Assembly (NCBI RefSeq): GCF_017875325.1
Contig: NZ_JAGGMN010000001.1
Span: 310,001-374,000, forward strand
DNA: 64,000 nucleotides
From: Methanofollis sp. W23
GTDB taxonomy: Archaea > Halobacteriota > Methanomicrobia > Methanomicrobiales > Methanofollaceae
Direction: 5' to 3'
The position numbers and the translations under genes were made by a program. Below the pieces are notes generated by a model. That model ran no database searches, was not told the DNA's origin, and was given only the letters and a program-made list of their open reading frames with translations. Positions 18,406-25,368 of the stretch are shown piece after piece (within the stretch, counting starts at the first letter, position 1; each line of letters opens with the position of its first letter).

Positions 18406-18466
18406 GAGGGGAGGCAGGAAGGGGGGCCGGGAGCGGCGGGATCATCGTCGCCGCCCCCTGTTCCGT

Positions 18467-19522
18467 TCACAGGTTTAAGCCCAGGGCGGAGTCCATGTGG
18501 GCCATCATCTTTTTCACCGGTTTCGAGACCCGCAGGTGCCGGGTGAAAAAGCGATCCAGTTCTGCAAGAAAGTGCTGAGACTCAGGCGAAGCAAGTTCGT
18601 GCAGGTAGTCGCCATGGGACGCCCCTTCGTACACCAGAATGTCGGCCGGCGTGCCCGCCTGGCGGAGTTTGATGTGGGTGCGAACGGTGTTGCTCAGGAA
18701 CAGGTCGCGCGTTCCCGTCGCCAGCAGCGTGGGCGGGAACCCGTCGAAGGTGCCGTAGATGGGTGAGATCCGCGGGTCTTTCAGGCTGCGACCACCCGCA
18801 TACAGCCGTAATGCGCCTTCGATCAGGCCGTTGTAAAAAGGGATGTTGCGGTCCACGCCCTGGTTGGTGAAGATGGTGTCGCCGGTCCCGCTCAGGTCGG
18901 ACCCTGGTGTGCCGACGAAGAGCGCACCCGGCACCTCGACGCCCTGTTCGATGAGGTGCTGGACCGCGGAGAGGGTGAGGCCGCCGCCCGCCGAACTGCC
19001 GCCCATGGCCATGGACCGTGCTGGCCGCCCGGTTCGCAGGTGCCGGTACACGGCCACCACGTCGTCGACGGCAGCGGGATAGGGATGCCTGGGTGCCATG
19101 CGGTAGTCGATGGACAGTGCCCGCATCCTGGTCCCGAGGGCGATGGCGAGGGCTTCTGCAACGCATGCCTCTCCGCCTGCGAAGATGTAGGCGCCGCCGT
19201 GGACATGGACGAAGAGGTGTCCTTCGTGCTCGGGGTCGATCTCGTCAGGGGTCACGTGGTAGACCGTGACCCCTGCGATCTCGTCGCGCTCGACCGAGGC
19301 CGCGGACTGGTCGATAGCCGCCCTGACCTCTCTTGCCATGGCCTGGTCGCTCGCCGCGATGAGCGCCAGCCACCCGGCTTCGCTGTCAGGGACTTCCCTC
19401 AGCCACCTCATACGCTGGAGGATGCGCTCCGGAGTGCCGGCGATCGCGTCGCGCAACACGTCGCTCGCGCCGTCGGGCGGCGGCACGGTCCGGGGACCGA
19501 CGGTTTCCTGCAGTTGTTGCAT
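18467..19522 (-). CDS. Alpha/beta hydrolase, hormone-sensitive-lipase type esterase
   Basis: A ~351-residue esterase-like alpha/beta hydrolase. The oxyanion motif HVHGGAYIFAGG, the nucleophile elbow GGSSAGGGL (Ser), a later acid in TGTRDLFL and the histidine in EGASHGDY make up a complete catalytic machinery of the HSL family. Likely substrate is a short acyl ester; the true substrate is unknown. It converges with the sulfatase gene (61 nt between stops), suggesting the two arrived or are used together. ATG 19522 is preferred to 19528 because the GGGGGG run then lies 8 nt upstream. Confidence 0.88.
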   Translation of the reverse strand: MQQLQETVGPRTVPPPDGASDVLRDAIAGTPERILQRMRWLREVPDSEAGWLALIAASDQAMAREVRAAIDQSAASVERDEIAGVTVYHVTPDEIDPEHEGHLFVHVHGGAYIFAGGEACVAEALAIALGTRMRALSIDYRMAPRHPYPAAVDDVVAVYRHLRTGRPARSMAMGGSSAGGGLTLSAVQHLIEQGVEVPGALFVGTPGSDLSGTGDTIFTNQGVDRNIPFYNGLIEGALRLYAGGRSLKDPRISPIYGTFDGFPPTLLATGTRDLFLSNTVRTHIKLRQAGTPADILVYEGASHGDYLHELASPESQHFLAELDRFFTRHLRVSKPVKKMMAHMDSALGLNL

Positions 19523-19610
19523 TTTCATTTCCCCCCTTTCGAAATTTCACCCTGCTTCAATGGATGGATAGATGCCATCTCATTCAAGCGGACGGGAGAT
19601 GGGGGCGACG

Positions 19611-19620
19611 CTATAAAAAT
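19611..19620 (-). promoter_or_regulatory. TATA-like box for the esterase gene
   Basis: On the minus strand ATTTTTATAG occurs about 90 nt upstream of the esterase start, giving a leader of ~65 nt. The rest of 19529-19840 shows no gene. Confidence 0.4.
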
Positions 19621-19840
19621 GTTCCAGACCGGGGCCAGAGACATGGCGGCAATCGTGATGTGCGTCAGGCGGTGTTCTTCTTCTGTGTCCATTCGTTGTT
19701 CTATAGGCGAGTCTTCAGAGGTTTTAAGAAAAAGTGAACAGGGGTATCTTTCTTTCATCACTTCACCGCCCCCCTCTCCAGGTCGCCCCTGCATCAGATC
19801 TCTGTCGTCGGCGGTCGGAGATTTATGCCAGTTGGGTCCA

Positions 19841-20194
19841 TCACTTCGTCAGCGACCCCCCGATAAGCCCGCCCACATAGCCGAAGAGGCCGAAGAGCGG
19901 GAAGAGGGCGACGACGATGAAGAGCGTCGAGCCGAGGAACCCGAGGTAACTGATGTCGGCCGGGGCGGTCTCGATGCCATACACGAAGATGGCGGCCGCC
20001 AGCACCACGGCGTTCAGGAGGCCGAGATAGACGCCTGCTTTCCCCCCGTTCTTTGCGCCGCCCCGCACGATCAAGCCGGTCACGATCCCGCCAATGAAGG
20101 CGCCGCCGATGGTGACGAGGTAATTGACGATGAGCGCCACCACCAGTCCCACGATCACGCCGATCCAGAACTGCCGTGAATCTGATCCATTCAT
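19841..20194 (-). CDS. DUF5518-like small membrane protein
   Basis: A 117-residue protein with about four hydrophobic segments, rich in glycine (VGLVVALIVNYLVTIGGAFIGGIVTGLIV, then a loop KNGGKAGVYLGLLNA, then two more helices). The pattern of a paired-helix core joined by a G-x-x-x-G-A loop resembles the archaeal DUF5518 family of unknown function; the assignment is by general appearance. ATG 20194 is chosen because AGGAGG lies 9 nt before it; nine upstream residues in the same frame are discarded. Confidence 0.65.
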   Translation of the reverse strand: MNGSDSRQFWIGVIVGLVVALIVNYLVTIGGAFIGGIVTGLIVRGGAKNGGKAGVYLGLLNAVVLAAAIFVYGIETAPADISYLGFLGSTLFIVVALFPLFGLFGYVGGLIGGSLTK

Positions 20195-20394
20195 GGTATC
20201 CGTCCTCCTGGCCATGGGCACCCGGGAGGGTCGGCAGGCAACTGCGTCTCCGGGTGCGTGGTGGGCAGGAGATATTTCTGGATCTATATAAAATGGCAGG
20301 GGCCGGTGCCTGGTCTCCGGGAAAAAGTATTATATCGATCTCCGGGTATTGCCTCCGGGCCGCGGACCGGCGAGGGTCCGGGGGAGTCAGGAGT

Positions 20395-20925
20395 ATGTTA
20401 CGACGAAGAGGAGGCGCCGCCCTGCGGGGCCGAGAGGAAGGGGCACACCGGTACAGGATGCGGGAGAAGATCGTCGCCTTCGGGGACGACTACTGGATCG
20501 AGGACGATACCGGAGAGAAGGCCTTCAAGGTGGACGGGAAGATGCTGCGCATCCGCAATACGCTGGTCATCCAGGACAGCGGGGGGCGGGACCTCTACAA
20601 AATCCAGGAGCGGATGCTCCGTATCAAGGACACGATGGAGATCGAGCGGGGCGACGGCGGGACGGCGGCGACGATCAAGAAGGCGCTGATCGCCCCGCTC
20701 CGTGACCGGTGGACGGTGAAGGTCCCCGAGGGGGAGGACTGGAGTGTGCAGGGAAACATCCTGGACCACGAGTACCGGATCGATGCCGGGCGGGAGCGGG
20801 TCGCGGAGGTCTCGAAGAAGTGGTTCAGGATCCGGGACACCTACGGCGTGGAGATCGCACCCGGCCATGACGCTGCACTCGTCCTGGCGGTCACGGCGGC
20901 GATCGACCAGATGGCGCACGACTGA
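20395..20925 (+). CDS. LURP-one-related (LOR / DUF567) family protein
   Basis: A 176-residue protein. From residue ~20 it follows the LOR pattern: RMREKIVAFGDDYWIEDD, KAFKVDGKMLRIRNTLVIQD, LYKIQERMLRIKDTMEI, then EDWSVQGNILDHEYRI and KKWFRIRDTYGVEI. This is the tubby-like/phospholipid-scramblase-like twelve-stranded barrel around a central helix. No catalytic residues are known for the family; lipid or membrane association is suspected. ATG 20395 has CAGGAG immediately upstream; an internal ATG at 20458 would also give a complete fold. Confidence 0.82.
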   Translation: MLRRRGGAALRGREEGAHRYRMREKIVAFGDDYWIEDDTGEKAFKVDGKMLRIRNTLVIQDSGGRDLYKIQERMLRIKDTMEIERGDGGTAATIKKALIAPLRDRWTVKVPEGEDWSVQGNILDHEYRIDAGRERVAEVSKKWFRIRDTYGVEIAPGHDAALVLAVTAAIDQMAHD

Positions 20926-20940
20926 GCGGGCGGCCGTCCT

Positions 20941-21234
20941 CTACCAGTATTTCCAGAGGGCGACGAGCGCGAGAGCGAGGGCAGTGGCAAGGAAAAGAGC
21001 GGCATAGATCCATTGTGCGGTGAGGATGCAGTAGATGGCGAGGAGCGTGACGAGGACGGTGGCGGGGATGAGGAATTTTTTCAACATAGGCCTGATGCTC
21101 CATCGCCAGAGGGCGACGAGGACGACACCGAGGGCGATGAAGAAGACGGTAATCATCCACTGTCCGGTGATCATGCCGTACAGGGCGACGAGCGCGGCGA
21201 GGGCGACGACGGGGATGAAAAATTTGTTCAGCAT
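20941..21234 (-). CDS. Small membrane protein made of two tandem repeats
   Basis: A 97-residue, four-helix membrane protein that is an internal duplication: residues 1-49 (MLNKFFIPVVALAALVALYG...ALWRWSIRP) align with 50-97 (MLKKFLIPATVLVTLLAIYC...ALWKYW), about half identical. Each half has two hydrophobic helices with a short G/A-Q-W turn between them. No function can be assigned. It converges on the LOR gene with 15 nt between stops. Confidence 0.65.
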   Translation of the reverse strand: MLNKFFIPVVALAALVALYGMITGQWMITVFFIALGVVLVALWRWSIRPMLKKFLIPATVLVTLLAIYCILTAQWIYAALFLATALALALVALWKYW

Positions 21235-21380
21235 GGGTCTGGTGCTCCGTTGGTGTGAAGAGATGATTTTGAGAATGGGAGATCTGGAATCTCTCTTTGA
21301 CTCAGAGAGAGTGTGGGATCTGCGGGCTAATATATTGTCCGGATCATGAATGGGCCGCAGGTCCGGGATCCTCGTAAGGG

Positions 21381-21980
21381 GGTTTTGTAGAATCCCTCAC
21401 CTATTCTTGGCGTGAGCGCGACTCACCCGCCTTCTCCCATCATCTCGCCGGGGGCGAGTGCCCCCGGACCCTCCAGGACGACGATGAGACAGGGAAGGCA
21501 CGACGGACGACTGCGACGAGAGTGCTGCTGTCTTCGGTCGATCGTGCGGCGGGGGAACGGGGGGTGCACCCCCCGTCACCGAGAGGAACCAGAGAGATGT
21601 ACCATGAAAATGATCCTGACGATTATCTTTCCTGGTTTTTATGAGAATTTGAACCAGCCCGATCTCGTTGGAGATGATATGCAGATAGATGAGAGGGACG
21701 CCTTCAGGATGTTGGCATTCTGCCTTCCTCCTCCTTTCGCCATCGCGATGATCGGGTGTGCCACCCTCATCGTCGAATTTTTCCTGTCATCTCGCGCCGG
21801 GGGGTGCCCCCCCTCCCCTGGACCCCCTACGGTGAGGAGAGGCGGGGGTGGCAGGAGAGTGGTGGTCCCGCGTGGTGTCCTGCGCGAAAGGAGGAGCACG
21901 GATCCACACACTCCGGAGACCCACGATCTTGTTCATCACGTATGTGTGAACCAGGGGTTCATGCCTGATTCTACAGAACC
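21381..21980. repeat. Dispersed element E6
   Basis: Left end GGTTTTGTAGAA (21381-21392) and right end TTCTACAGAACC (21969-21980), inverted with one mismatch. At the right is a minus-strand hairpin module with a perfect stem TGAACC/GGTTCA. Inside are a GC-rich palindrome near 21425-21500 and a minus-strand copy of the second GC-rich unit near 21745-21880. It fills most of the 21235-22199 gap. No gene; the long in-frame upstream extension of the next gene is composition-driven. Confidence 0.65.
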
Positions 21981-22199
21981 AGTCAGGGAGAGTTTTCGGG
22001 GACTTCTTTTCCGAAACTTTTGTGGCCTGGTCCCATTTCCCGAAAGAGTTTTGGAGACCCTTGATTATCGCCAAACATTAGAGTTTGTACGCACTATGCC
22101 CCTGACCTGTGCGCATCATGTCTGGGGCAAGGACGGTCTTTCCCTGGCATATAGACTGCGATGGAGAGGGGCCGTACCGTCGATGAGGGTTGATACGCG

Positions 22200-22988
22200 A
22201 TGAAAAAAGGATTGTTTCTTCTGTGTGCCGCGCTGGTGCTCTGCCAGTGCGTCTCTGCTCATATGCCGGGGGCTTCCCCGGCACCTGAGGTGGACCTCGG
22301 GCCGATTGTCGTCTCTGAGGACGGGGAACTGGTCGAGATCACGATCGATGATGTCGGGGCCTATCATGGGGCGCTGGAAGGCCAGAGTCCTGATGTCTGT
22401 ATCTGTTGCGGGTGTACCTACCGGGCGCTTCTCAGCGGGATCCAGGAGGTCTGGGGCGACGAAGTTCCTGAACGCTCTGACATCGGCCTGGAGTGTTGGC
22501 TTGTCTCGAAGGGATCGGTCCACGCGGCATGGTACGTCACCGGGACCGGGCCGGGCATGGACCCGGCGTACCGGGGAGAGGTGGAATTTATCGGGGTCGA
22601 CGGGGTGCCGATCGCCAACCTGACCAAGTCTGCGATCCAGAAGAACTCGAAGGCACGGACGCCAGAGAGTTACCGGTTCGAGATCACCCAACGCTCCACC
22701 GGCGAGACGGTCGAACGTACGATCTCAGAAGAGGTCTTCCCTGAGGGGTTTGCCGAGATGAGAAAGAAGGTGAAGTTCGAGAAGACTGCAACGCCTGATG
22801 AGATCACGCAGTTCGTCGCAGACTACTCGGCCACCAGGGACACAGTCCTGGAGAGTCCTGACTATGTGCTCTTCAACGAAGTCGAAGAACCGCCCGAAGA
22901 GGCTCCTGACGTGGTGGGCGGCGGGATCTTTCTTCTGCTCCTCGGCGGTCTCGGTGTCGGGCTGATCGCGGTGCATAGGAAAGAGTGA
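22200..22988 (+). CDS. Exported, C-terminally anchored protein, possibly FmdE-like
   Basis: A 262-residue protein with a signal peptide (MKKGLFLLCAALVLCQCVSA), a soluble domain and a C-terminal membrane helix (GGGIFLLLLGGLGVGLIAV followed by HRKE), so it is displayed outside the cell membrane. The soluble part contains CICCGCTYRALLSGIQEVWG and a later EVWG...CW...SVHAAWYVTGTG segment whose spacing faintly recalls the FmdE/TraR-type domain linked to formylmethanofuran dehydrogenase. The cysteine cluster suggests metal binding. The resemblance is weak and the function unknown. The start at 22200 is fixed by the signal peptide. Confidence 0.65.
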   Translation: MKKGLFLLCAALVLCQCVSAHMPGASPAPEVDLGPIVVSEDGELVEITIDDVGAYHGALEGQSPDVCICCGCTYRALLSGIQEVWGDEVPERSDIGLECWLVSKGSVHAAWYVTGTGPGMDPAYRGEVEFIGVDGVPIANLTKSAIQKNSKARTPESYRFEITQRSTGETVERTISEEVFPEGFAEMRKKVKFEKTATPDEITQFVADYSATRDTVLESPDYVLFNEVEEPPEEAPDVVGGGIFLLLLGGLGVGLIAVHRKE

Positions 22989-23061
22989 TGGGGCCTGGAG
23001 AGGGGATCCAGGGATGGTCTCCATATTTTTTTAGAACCATGCCCGATGTCAGGATTTATGG

Positions 23062-23319
23062 ATGATGATGGAACGACGAGATTTTCTCTATTATATCGAT
23101 CTGGGGATGGTGATCACCTTTCTCCTCTGCGCCTTCACCGGCTTTCTCAAGTGGCCCGGGTTGCTGGGGGCGTTGGGGTGGGGGTATCACTTGCTTGGCT
23201 CCCTGACCCTGGTCCATGACTGGTCAGGGGTGGTGTTCTGCGTGCTTGCCCTGGTGCATGTGGGGATGCACTGGCGGTGGCTTGCGGCAATGACACGGAA
23301 GAGACTGCATATGAGGTGA
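23062..23319 (+). CDS. DUF4405-like cytochrome b-type small membrane protein
   Basis: An 85-residue protein with two to three membrane helices and histidines spaced as in DUF4405 proteins: GYHLLGSLTLVHDWSGVVF and ALVHVGMHWRW. In this family such histidines are thought to bind heme or another cofactor within the membrane, although most Methanomicrobiales make few cytochromes. AGGA seven nt before ATG 23062 supports the start, but the following two ATGs are equally possible. Its end runs directly into the next gene. Confidence 0.65.
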   Translation: MMMERRDFLYYIDLGMVITFLLCAFTGFLKWPGLLGALGWGYHLLGSLTLVHDWSGVVFCVLALVHVGMHWRWLAAMTRKRLHMR

Positions 23320-23324
23320 GGGAG

Positions 23325-23642
23325 TTGGAGGGAAAGACCGGTCTATCCTGGGTGCAGGTGATCGTGCTCCTCGGTCTGGTCATGGGTTTTGCCGGGTGCG
23401 TGGATGACGGTAGCCCTCCAGGTGCCGGAGACGACCTGGAGGCGGCGCCGCAGGAGGAAGAAGAGCCATGCGACGACCGCGACGTGCTGGAGGGCGAGGG
23501 GTCGGGTGAAGATGAGGAAGACCCGTCCTCTCTTGCCGGCACCTGTCCGTTCGGGAACCACTGTTCAGGGTCGCCGGGGTGCTCGTTGTGGACTGATCTG
23601 AATGAGGACGGGTGGTGCGACCTTGGGGTGGTAGAAGAGTAG
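23325..23642 (+). CDS. Small acidic lipoprotein-like protein with cysteine-rich tail
   Basis: About 105 residues if started at TTG 23325, where GGTGA lies 5 nt upstream; an ATG at 23277 and a GTG at 23316 are alternatives. A short hydrophobic segment ends in GFAGC, a lipobox-like motif, then comes a long Glu/Asp-rich linker and a C-terminal module CPFGNHCSGSPGC...WTDLNEDGWCD. The C-P-x-G / D-x-N-x-DG-x-CD pattern occurs in extracytoplasmic proteins next to DUF4405-type membrane proteins. Likely translationally coupled to that gene. Function unknown. Confidence 0.55.
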   Translation: MEGKTGLSWVQVIVLLGLVMGFAGCVDDGSPPGAGDDLEAAPQEEEEPCDDRDVLEGEGSGEDEEDPSSLAGTCPFGNHCSGSPGCSLWTDLNEDGWCDLGVVEE

Positions 23643-23695
23643 GGGGGGTCGGGCAGGTCATGGAGGATCTTCAATACTCTGATTATTTTAGAATA

Positions 23696-23706
23696 GTTTA
23701 TATTTG
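23696..23706 (+). promoter_or_regulatory. TATA-like box of cas1-cas2
   Basis: AGTTTATATTT lies ~35-43 nt upstream of cas1, placing the transcript start ~10 nt before the ATG. No Shine-Dalgarno is seen before cas1, which fits a very short leader. Confidence 0.45.
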
Positions 23707-23739
23707 CACAGATAAATAACCCTCTGTGACCATTTATTC

Positions 23740-24771
23740 ATGAGAAAGTTGCTCAACACCTTATATGTCACCTCTCCAGAATCCTATCTTCTCAGAGATG
23801 GCGAAAATGTCATCGTTAAGGTCAGTGGCGAAGAGAAGTTCCGTATTCCTATTCACAATCTCGAAGGGATCGTGTGTTTTGGGTACATGGGCGCCAGCCC
23901 TCAGTTGATGCGGTTGTGTACCGACAATAATGTCGGTCTCTCTTTTTTGACTCCGTCGGGAAGGTTTCTGGCGCGGGTGCAGGGGCGAGTGCGGGGGAAT
24001 GTCCTGTTGCGACGGACACAGTATCGCACGGCGGACGACCAGGAAGCCTCCCTGGATATTGCCAGGGATTTAATCATCGGGAAGGTGGTGAACTGTCGAA
24101 CGGTCCTTGGGAGGAGTCTCCGCGATCATGCAGATGTCGTCAGGGGTGACCGGATCAGGTCGGCGGATGCGATGCTGATCGAGAACCTGCTGGGGGTTGA
24201 CGACTGTGCCAGCGCAGACACTCTCAGGGGTATCGAGGGGAACTGCGCAAAGTTCTATTTCGGCGTCCTTGATGAACTGATCCTCAAGCAGAAGGATGAT
24301 TTTTTCATCTCTGAACGGAACCGGCGCCCACCTCTCGACAACATGAATGCCCTGCTATCGTTCCTGTACACCCTGCTTGCCCATGACGTCGAGTCCGCCC
24401 TGGAGACGGTGGGGCTTGATCCCTATGTGGGGTTCTTCCATACTGACCGGCCTGGAAGGCCGAGTCTGGCACTGGATCTGATGGAAGAACTCCGGCCGTT
24501 CCTGGGGGACCGTCTGGCCCTGAACCTGGTGAATTTGAAGCAGGTGAGGGGGAACGATTTTCTCAAGAAGGAGAATGGGGCGGTGATCATGACGGAGAAT
24601 GGAAAGAAAAAGGTTCTCGCGGCCTGGCAGAAGAGGAAAGTGGACTCGATTACTCATCCCTACCTGAATGAGAAGGTACAGGTGGGGCTGGTCCCGTATG
24701 TACAGGCGATGCTTCTTGCCCGTTTCTTGCGGGGAGATATCGATGGGTATCCACCGTTCTTCATGAATTGA
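23740..24771 (+). CDS. cas1: CRISPR integrase Cas1 (type I-C)
   Basis: A 343-residue Cas1 that, with Cas2, cuts and joins new spacers into the array. The metal-binding active site is intact: Glu166 in LRGIEGNCAKFYF, His234 in GFFHTDRPGRPSLALDLMEELRP, and the acidic residues of that same helix (Asp246/Glu249). The N-terminal beta domain opens KLLNTLYVTSPESYLLRDGENV, the usual subtype I-C beginning. It is followed 10 nt later by cas2 and stands upstream of the leader. Unlike the usual I-C order, cas4 is not adjacent but ~11 kb away beyond the array. Confidence 0.97.
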   Translation: MRKLLNTLYVTSPESYLLRDGENVIVKVSGEEKFRIPIHNLEGIVCFGYMGASPQLMRLCTDNNVGLSFLTPSGRFLARVQGRVRGNVLLRRTQYRTADDQEASLDIARDLIIGKVVNCRTVLGRSLRDHADVVRGDRIRSADAMLIENLLGVDDCASADTLRGIEGNCAKFYFGVLDELILKQKDDFFISERNRRPPLDNMNALLSFLYTLLAHDVESALETVGLDPYVGFFHTDRPGRPSLALDLMEELRPFLGDRLALNLVNLKQVRGNDFLKKENGAVIMTENGKKKVLAAWQKRKVDSITHPYLNEKVQVGLVPYVQAMLLARFLRGDIDGYPPFFMN

Positions 24772-24781
24772 GGTGTTGTGC

Positions 24782-25072
24782 ATGATGGTATTGGTCACGT
24801 ATGATGTGAGTACAGAATCTGCCGAGGGAAAGAAAAGACTGCGGAGGGTGGCAAAGGAGTGTGTGAACTATGGGCAGAGGGTCCAAAATTCAGTCTTCGA
24901 GTGTCTTGTGGACCCCGCTCAGTTTGCACAACTGAAACATTCTTTATGTAGTATCATCGACGAGGAGAAGGACAGTCTCAGGTTTTATTACCTGGGAAAG
25001 AACTGGAAGCGTCGGGTTGAGCACTTTGGTGCAAAGGAGGGGTACGACCCAGAAGGATTATTAATCACCTGA
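24782..25072 (+). CDS. cas2: CRISPR adaptation protein Cas2
   Basis: A 96-residue ferredoxin-fold protein that dimerises between two Cas1 dimers in the spacer-integration complex. The first strand MVLVTYDVS carries the conserved Asp, and the segment YGQRVQNSVFECLVDPAQF and C-terminal RFYYLGKNWKRRVEHFG are typical of subtype I-C Cas2. ATG 24782 is preferred because GAGGTG lies 7 nt upstream; 24785 is possible. Confidence 0.96.
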   Translation: MMVLVTYDVSTESAEGKKRLRRVAKECVNYGQRVQNSVFECLVDPAQFAQLKHSLCSIIDEEKDSLRFYYLGKNWKRRVEHFGAKEGYDPEGLLIT

Positions 25073-25368
25073 TCGCGGCGAACCTGGAGCGACCATCTTT
25101 TTTCCGGGAGCTTCGCAGGGAAAATGGAGAACTGAAATATACTGTTTGTGGTGGCGAGGAGGCTATATTATTTTTGAGTTGCATCTAATTTTTGGGGGGC
25201 GGGTCTGCGCAATGGTTTGGAGAATAGATATTTTGGGCGATGAATAATATTGTCCTGCGTTATTTTGACGAAAACAATATTTGATATCAGGTTGAGAGAG
25301 TTGTGATTGGCTTAGATCTCTGTCTCATCTTTGGAAAAATGATGAAGGAGGGGTTTGGGTAATCTGCA
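25073..25368 (+). promoter_or_regulatory. CRISPR leader
   Basis: A 296-nt AT-richer, non-coding region between cas2 and the first repeat. Directly after cas2 is a GCGAACC...GCTTCGC hairpin-like stretch (about 25076-25124) of the kind seen at the start of I-C leaders. A TATA-like GGCTATATTATT lies at 25161-25172, which would start pre-crRNA ~170 nt before the array. AATATTGT (25246-25253) is repeated inverted as ACAATATT (25274-25281), ~90 nt before repeat 1, a possible adaptation-factor site. Confidence 0.75.
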
